From: Anaerolineales bacterium
Lineage (GTDB): Bacteria; Chloroflexota; Anaerolineae; Anaerolineales; UBA11579
Length of the DNA: 48,111 nucleotides
Direction of reading: 5' to 3'
NCBI GenBank assembly: GCA_024710875.1
Contig: JANJTX010000005.1
Coordinates: 1-48,111 of the forward strand
Part shown: positions 43,805 to 48,111 of the stretch, piece after piece
Layout of the letters: every line of letters begins with the position of its first letter
Position numbering within the stretch: the stretch's first letter is position 1
Made by a program: the position numbers and the translations under genes
Notes under the pieces: model-generated
What the model was told of the DNA's origin: nothing
The model's input: only the letters and a program-made list of their open reading frames with translations
The model's database searches: none

Positions 43805-44638
43805 TCAGCCGCGCGGCTCCAGACCCTGCACGATCTCTACCACTTCCGTGCGGGAGAGTTTTTCGCGGCCTTCGCGCAACGCATCCAGAGTGGCCCAGGC
43901 CAGCGCTCGCGGGATGCCCACAAACTGCATAAACGAAGTGGGCGGCAGGGTAGCGGCGTACTTGTCAAAAGCGGTCAGGTTGTGGCGGGCATAGGCCTGC
44001 ATGTCTTCATCCGCCCAGCCCTGCGGGTAAAAATTCACCCCGCGTTCCAGGTCTTCGGCCCGGTTACGGAGGATGTTGGTGAGTTGCAGGCCGCGGCCAA
44101 ACTGAATGCCGTGGCTGCGGTGGATCTGCACTTTTTCAAACCAGCCCCACAGGTCGCACAGCATCAGGCCCACCGCTCCGGCCACGCCGTAAGTGTAGCG
44201 GTCGAGGTCGGCCTGAGTAATGACCTTGAAGCCGTTCACGGCCCAATGGGCCATGCGGTCGGCCATGCCGCTGGTGGCCTCCCAGATGCGCGGGGCGATG
44301 AAGCGCGGCGCCAGGCAGGCCCATTCGCCCACCCGCAGAGTGACTTCCGGCAGGTCCAGGTTGAAGCGCTGGAACAACTCGGCAAACTGGTCATGAGCGA
44401 AGTCTTCGACCGTGGTCTGGGCCTGTAAGAGCAGGCTCATGGCATTCAGCAGCGCGCCTTTGTCGGCCGCGGCGATGTCCGGGTGATCTTCAACTTCATC
44501 TATGGCGCGCATGCACAGGTAGCCGGAGGCTACTGCAGTTTGCAGTTCTTCCGGCAGTTGTACGATTGGCAGGAAAAACGTGCGGCTGGTATCTTCCAAC
44601 ACCCGCAATGCATCCTGATAAGCAGCCGTACCCAGCAT
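43805..44638 (-). CDS. squalene/phytoene synthase family protein
   Basis: A 277-residue all-helical prenyl synthase. The first Asp-rich motif is DEVED in CMRAIDEVEDHPD (about residues 46-50). The second site reads LTNILRNRAEDLERG, so the usual DxxED is NxxED, with Asn in place of the first Asp. Head-to-head condensation of two prenyl diphosphates is the family reaction; whether it makes squalene, phytoene or something else, or works with another subunit, cannot be told. A GAGGAG site lies a few bases before the ATG. It lies in a minus-strand run after selA, 79 bases away. Confidence 0.8.
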   Translation of the reverse strand: MLGTAAYQDALRVLEDTSRTFFLPIVQLPEELQTAVASGYLCMRAIDEVEDHPDIAAADKGALLNAMSLLLQAQTTVEDFAHDQFAELFQRFNLDLPEVTLRVGEWACLAPRFIAPRIWEATSGMADRMAHWAVNGFKVITQADLDRYTYGVAGAVGLMLCDLWGWFEKVQIHRSHGIQFGRGLQLTNILRNRAEDLERGVNFYPQGWADEDMQAYARHNLTAFDKYAATLPPTSFMQFVGIPRALAWATLDALREGREKLSRTEVVEIVQGLEPRG

Positions 44639-44717
44639 CTCTTACTCCTCTATCTTTAAAGCGGCGTTGGCGCGCCGATCAATACAATTGTAACCCCACC
44701 GTTTACAATAAGTTTTG

Positions 44718-46085
44718 TCAGCGCAGGCTTTGGAGCGCTTTCTGGACGCCCAGCAACAGCGCGCCTTCTTCCTGTGGCAATACGGTACGCGGGTCCAGCG
44801 CTACCCGGCCATCCTGCAGGCGGGCAATAATCGGGGGGCGCTGGGCGCGCAGGGCCGCCAGCAGGCGCTCCGGGTGCGGACTGTCCAGCGCCAGGTACCA
44901 GGTCGGCAGGGTTTCGCCCGGCAAACTACCGCCGCCCACCGCCGATTCACCGGCGATGACTTCGCCCGTCCCCAATGCGCTGGCCCAGCCCTTGGCCCGG
45001 CCACGGATGATTTTCGCATCCGTCGCCAGCATCTGCCAGATGGGGATTTCGCGTTCGGCCTCATCTTTGAGGTAATGCAGCAACGTAGCCGAGAGCCCGG
45101 CCAGGGTCAGTTTGTCGGCGCGTACGGCGCGCGCCACCGGGTGCTTGCGCAGTCTGGCAATCAGGTCCGCCCGCCCCACCAGGATACCGACCTGCGGCCC
45201 GCCCAGTAATTTATCGCCTGAAAACGTAACGATATCAGCCCCGTCCGCCAGCGCTTCAGAGACTGTGGGTTCGTGCTTCAGGCCATAAGCGGCGGTATCT
45301 AGCAGGGTGCCGGAGCCGAGGTCATCCACCAGCGGCAGGCCGTGGTGGTGGGCCAGCCCGGCCAGTTCAGCCCGGCTGGGTTCGCTGTGAAAGCCAACGA
45401 TTTGAAAATTTGACCGATGGGCCTGCAACACCAGCCGGATGCCACCTTCGGCCAGGGCCTCTTCGTAGTCAGCCAGATGCACCCGGTTGGTGGCGCCCAC
45501 TTCCACCAGGCGCGCGCCGCTTTGTTTTAGAACATCCGGGATGCGAAAGCCACCGCCGATTTCAATCAGCTGGGTGCGGCCAATCAGCACTTTGCCGCGC
45601 CGCGCCAGCCCACTTAAGGCCAGCAGCAGGGCAGCGGCATTGTTATTGACCACCAGAGCCGCCTCGGCCCCGGTCAGGCGCTGGAGCAATTCTTCGGCGT
45701 GGGTATGGCGCGAGCCGCGTTCGCCCTTTTGCAGGTCGTATTCCAGGGTGCTGTAACCCTGGGCCGCGCCCTGTATGGCCTGCACGGCCGCGCTACTTAA
45801 AGGGGCGCGCCCCAGATTGGTGTGCAAAATCACGCCCGTGGCATTGACCACCGGCACCAGCGTTGGCCGGGTCCAACCCGCCAGCAGGGCTTCGGCGCGT
45901 TCCATCAGGCCTTCAGCGGCCGGCATGGTCGCCTCCGAATCGCGGCGGGCGCGCACTTCTTCCTGTGCGGCGCGGATGGCCTCCAGCGTGAGCGGGCGGC
46001 CAAAGCGCGCAATCAGCTCAGCGGCTTCGGTTGTGTGCAGCAATTTATCAACGGCCGGGATGGCACGTAAATCCAGGCTGGGCAT
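44718..46085 (-). CDS. selA: L-seryl-tRNA(Sec) selenium transferase SelA
   Basis: A 455-residue PLP enzyme that turns Ser-tRNA(Sec) into selenocysteinyl-tRNA. LRAIPAVDKLL at the N-terminus, VVNATGVILHTNLGRAPLS and AALVVNNNAAALLLAL are family landmarks, and the PLP lysine is in TFSGDKLLGGPQVGI. Full length matches bacterial SelA. This implies a selenocysteine pathway, although selB, selC and selD are not in the window. I chose ATG 46085, which gives the normal N-terminus; the open frame continues to 46547 only because it runs antisense-free through the small membrane gene at 46088 in another frame. Confidence 0.93.
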   Translation of the reverse strand: MPSLDLRAIPAVDKLLHTTEAAELIARFGRPLTLEAIRAAQEEVRARRDSEATMPAAEGLMERAEALLAGWTRPTLVPVVNATGVILHTNLGRAPLSSAAVQAIQGAAQGYSTLEYDLQKGERGSRHTHAEELLQRLTGAEAALVVNNNAAALLLALSGLARRGKVLIGRTQLIEIGGGFRIPDVLKQSGARLVEVGATNRVHLADYEEALAEGGIRLVLQAHRSNFQIVGFHSEPSRAELAGLAHHHGLPLVDDLGSGTLLDTAAYGLKHEPTVSEALADGADIVTFSGDKLLGGPQVGILVGRADLIARLRKHPVARAVRADKLTLAGLSATLLHYLKDEAEREIPIWQMLATDAKIIRGRAKGWASALGTGEVIAGESAVGGGSLPGETLPTWYLALDSPHPERLLAALRAQRPPIIARLQDGRVALDPRTVLPQEEGALLLGVQKALQSLR

Positions 46086-46087
46086 GC

Positions 46088-46477
46088 TTAATCCGGCCGC
46101 CAGCGGCTGCGTTCCCACATGCGAATCAGCACTTCCAGAGTGATGAAACCCACCAGCCACAACAGCGCCCCGCTGGGAGTGAAGACCCGGCCAATTTGCA
46201 GCCAGGCCAGCACCGCCAGGTACACGCCGCCGAGTAAAGCCTGGCGGGTGATGATACTGGTATTGGCCGGTGAATCGCCCGGGAAGCGATAATTCAGGAA
46301 TGCGACCAGCGGCAGCAGGGTACCGCTGGTGGCCATCACAATCAGGAAAAACAACAACCAGCGCGGCCACAGGGTCGGCTGGGTGTAGAGCAACAGCAGA
46401 GCCAGCCCGCCATAACCTGCCAGCGCCATAAACAGGCTGACAGGCAAAAATGCAGTGGGGCGCGGCATCCGGTTCAT
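46088..46477 (-). CDS. four-helix hypothetical membrane protein
   Basis: A 129-residue protein with four hydrophobic helices and short polar loops; PRW after helix 1-2 and FPGDSPANTSIITRQALLGG between helices 2 and 3 are the most distinctive parts. I do not recognise the family. Its TAG/TAA lies two bases before the selA start, so the pair is translationally linked. A TATAAT box eight bases before the ATG, with no ribosome binding site, suggests a leaderless message. No link to selenium is shown. Confidence 0.65.
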   Translation of the reverse strand: MNRMPRPTAFLPVSLFMALAGYGGLALLLLYTQPTLWPRWLLFFLIVMATSGTLLPLVAFLNYRFPGDSPANTSIITRQALLGGVYLAVLAWLQIGRVFTPSGALLWLVGFITLEVLIRMWERSRWRPD

Positions 46478-46609
46478 TAACCTTAATTATACCCGCCGCG
46501 CCTGTACCATCGGACAGAACAAATCCGGCCCAATGGCCGCTGTGCAAAGGCCGCGACGCGGGGATAATGAAGGGGAGAATAACCCACCAACAATTTCGGG
46601 AGAGCGAAG

Positions 46610-47653
46610 ATGCGTTACAAATTACTGGGCCGCAGCGGCCTGCGGGTGTCTGAACTGGCGCTTGGCACGATGACCTTCGGCGAAGACTGGGGCTGGGGCG
46701 CCTCCAAAGCCGAAAGCCGCAAAATTTTTGAGGCCTTTGCCGAAGCGGGCGGCAATTTTGTGGATACGGCGGTGAACTACACCAATGGCAGCGCCGAAGC
46801 CTTTGTGGGCGAATTCATTCAGTCTGACCGCGATTATTTTGTGGTCGCCACCAAGTACACCCTGCGCGACAACCACAACAACAAGCAGGACCCCAACGCC
46901 GGCGGAAACCACCGCAAGCATATGCTCAAACAGGTGGAAACCAGCCTCAAACGCCTGCAAACTGACTACATTGACCTGTATTACCTCCATATGTGGGATT
47001 ACCTGACGCCCATCGAGGAAGTGCTGCGCACAATGGATGACCTGGTGCGGGCTGGCAAAATCCGCCATCTGGGCATCTCGGATACGCCGGCCTGGGTCAT
47101 CAGCAAAGCCAACGCGATTGCGGATGCGCGCGGCTGGGAGCCGTTTGTCGCCAATCAGTTCCCGTATTCGCTGGCCAGCCGCGACCCGGAGCGCGACATC
47201 ATCCCGATGTCACGCACGGAGGATCTGGCCATGTGCGTGTGGGGCATCCTCGGCGGCGGCACCCTGACCGGCAAATACCGGGATGCGGATGCCACCAAGC
47301 GCTATGACAGCGCCAGCGAGGCGCGCCTGCAACTGGCCGATAAACTGGTGGCGCTGGCCGGAGAGTATGGCGGCAGCCCGGCCCAGGTGGCGATTAACTG
47401 GACCCGCCAGCGCCCGGGCCTCGGCGCCCCCATCATTCCCATCCTCGGGGCGCGCAGCCTGGCCCAACTGGAAGACAATCTGGGCGCGCTGAACTTCGCC
47501 CTCACGCCGGAACAGGTCGCCGAACTGGATGCGCTGGCGCCAATTTCGCTGGGTTTTCCGCATGACTTTCTGCGCAGCGAGAATGTGGAAGACCTGATTT
47601 TTGGGCAGACCCTCAAAACCACCGACAACCACCGCGATGTGGTCTGGCGGTAG
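46610..47653 (+). CDS. aldo/keto reductase
   Basis: A 347-residue NAD(P)H-dependent oxidoreductase with the TIM-barrel fold. The catalytic Asp and Tyr are in FVDTAVNYTNG (about residues 45-55), Lys in VVATKYT and His in LYYLHMWDY. The cofactor-binding end contains IPILGARSLAQLEDNLGAL. The subfamily is the YajO/Tas-like group acting on a range of carbonyl substrates. CGGGAGAG lies eight bases before the ATG. The PPOX gene follows after three bases, so they are probably co-transcribed. Confidence 0.92.
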   Translation: MRYKLLGRSGLRVSELALGTMTFGEDWGWGASKAESRKIFEAFAEAGGNFVDTAVNYTNGSAEAFVGEFIQSDRDYFVVATKYTLRDNHNNKQDPNAGGNHRKHMLKQVETSLKRLQTDYIDLYYLHMWDYLTPIEEVLRTMDDLVRAGKIRHLGISDTPAWVISKANAIADARGWEPFVANQFPYSLASRDPERDIIPMSRTEDLAMCVWGILGGGTLTGKYRDADATKRYDSASEARLQLADKLVALAGEYGGSPAQVAINWTRQRPGLGAPIIPILGARSLAQLEDNLGALNFALTPEQVAELDALAPISLGFPHDFLRSENVEDLIFGQTLKTTDNHRDVVWR

Positions 47654-47656
47654 ACG

Positions 47657-48052
47657 ATGGGGTTGGACCTCGTACCCGCCAATATGGCCTACCTGCTGGC
47701 TGACCGCACGCGGGCCTACCTGACCTTGAGCACCCTGATGGCGGATGGCGCGCCCCAGGCTACCGTATTGTGGTTCGATACGGATGAAGAAGCCCTGCGC
47801 GTCAATATCCGGGTCAATTCGGTCAAGGCCCGCAACCTGCGGCGCGACTCGCGCTGGGCGGCCGTCATCCCGGACCCGCGCAACGCCAACACCTACCTGC
47901 TGCTGCGCGGCACAACCATCGCCTGGGAAGAGCACGGCGCAACCGAACACTTGGCTGGGCTGGGCATCAAATATGAGGGCGCGCCATACGCTGACCCCGG
48001 CCAACCGCACATCATCCTGCGGCTGATTCCGGAGCGGGTATACGTAAACTGA
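47657..48052 (+). CDS. PPOX-class flavin/F420-binding protein
   Basis: A 131-residue split-barrel protein of the pyridoxamine-5'-phosphate oxidase-like group. LADRTRAYLTLSTLMADGAPQATVLWF is the typical first half, and VNSVKARNLRRDSRWAAVIPDP is the cofactor-binding strand-turn with the Lys/Arg that contacts phosphate. Short members use FMN or F420; which one is not decided by sequence. It begins three bases after the aldo/keto reductase stop, in the same operon. Confidence 0.85.
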   Translation: MGLDLVPANMAYLLADRTRAYLTLSTLMADGAPQATVLWFDTDEEALRVNIRVNSVKARNLRRDSRWAAVIPDPRNANTYLLLRGTTIAWEEHGATEHLAGLGIKYEGAPYADPGQPHIILRLIPERVYVN

Positions 48053-48053
48053 C

Positions 48054-48111
48054 CTATGGCCCTTCCCACTCCGCCGACCAGACCGTAAGTTCTTCCGGCA
48101 GGTACATGGTC
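48054..48111 (-). CDS. 3' end of a minus-strand gene
   Basis: On the minus strand the last 57 bases read TMYLPEELTVWSAEWEGP and stop at TAG 48056-48054, convergent with the PPOX gene and one base from its stop. Codon use resembles the neighbours. The identity cannot be told from 18 residues. Confidence 0.4.
   Translation of the reverse strand, partial: TMYLPEELTVWSAEWEGP

Noticed and set aside
46086-46547. 154-residue N-terminal extension of SelA
   Set aside because: It lies in another frame of the four-helix membrane gene, has no motif, and the normal SelA N-terminus begins at ATG 46085.

Overview
The window looks like a chromosomal stretch from a GC-rich (roughly 60% by eye) member of the Chloroflexota, probably near Anaerolineae. 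That placement is an inference from the gene mix: menaquinone-type MenA, Pro/Thr-rich lipoproteins, a TIR protein, a T-box in front of pheST, and a lone dnaA with no dnaN beside it. Most of the content is housekeeping. I see no prophage, transposase, CRISPR array, rRNA or tRNA gene. Two genes are clearly more AT-rich than everything around them: a putative restriction endonuclease at 30033-30590 and a membrane protein at 38316-39062.

Layout. 1-2221: an ABC-2 exporter operon on the minus strand, preceded by a leader with a good promoter, a 20-codon upstream ORF with a strong ribosome binding site, and an intrinsic terminator. 2371-4546: a small Cys-containing protein and an SLC13-type transporter. 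4550-6609: a ChlI/ChlD-type chelatase locus whose AAA+ and VWA parts are joined across an A9 tract by an apparent -1 frameshift. 6762-12729: four-domain S1 protein, ClpC and RadA, each with a readable promoter or terminator. 12932-17505: BASS and MFS transporters, a phosphodiesterase-family enzyme and MenA. 17506-19462: putative oriC and dnaA. 19542-24912: membrane-anchored TIR protein, PlsC-like acyltransferase, GAF protein, methyltransferase, MBL-fold hydrolase and a Crp/Fnr regulator. 24959-28991: paired palindromes, then a phenylalanine T-box (specifier TTC) and pheS-pheT. 29117-30590: DNA methyltransferase overlapping a PD-(D/E)XK-type nuclease candidate. 30601-35583: S9 peptidase, a DprE2/DprE1-like pair, and LipB. 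35646-38177: prfA, prmC and a Sua5/YrdC synthase in an overlapping run. 38316-42700: AT-rich membrane protein, TsaD, an M24 peptidase and a geranylgeranyl-reductase-family enzyme on the minus strand. 42794-46477: SH3 lipoprotein, squalene/phytoene synthase-family enzyme, SelA and a four-helix membrane protein, also on the minus strand. 46610-48111: aldo/keto reductase, a PPOX-type protein, and the tail of a further minus-strand gene.

Working together: S1, prfA, prmC, pheST, Sua5 and TsaD serve translation (Sua5 and TsaD are both in the t6A tRNA pathway). ClpC and RadA serve proteolysis and DNA repair. MenA, the geranylgeranyl-reductase-family protein and the squalene/phytoene synthase relative belong to isoprenoid and quinone chemistry. 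The points most worth a second look are the attenuator-like leader of the ABC exporter, the A9 frameshift in the chelatase gene, the membrane TIR protein, the AT-rich nuclease next to a host-like methyltransferase, and the repeat array around the DnaA box.
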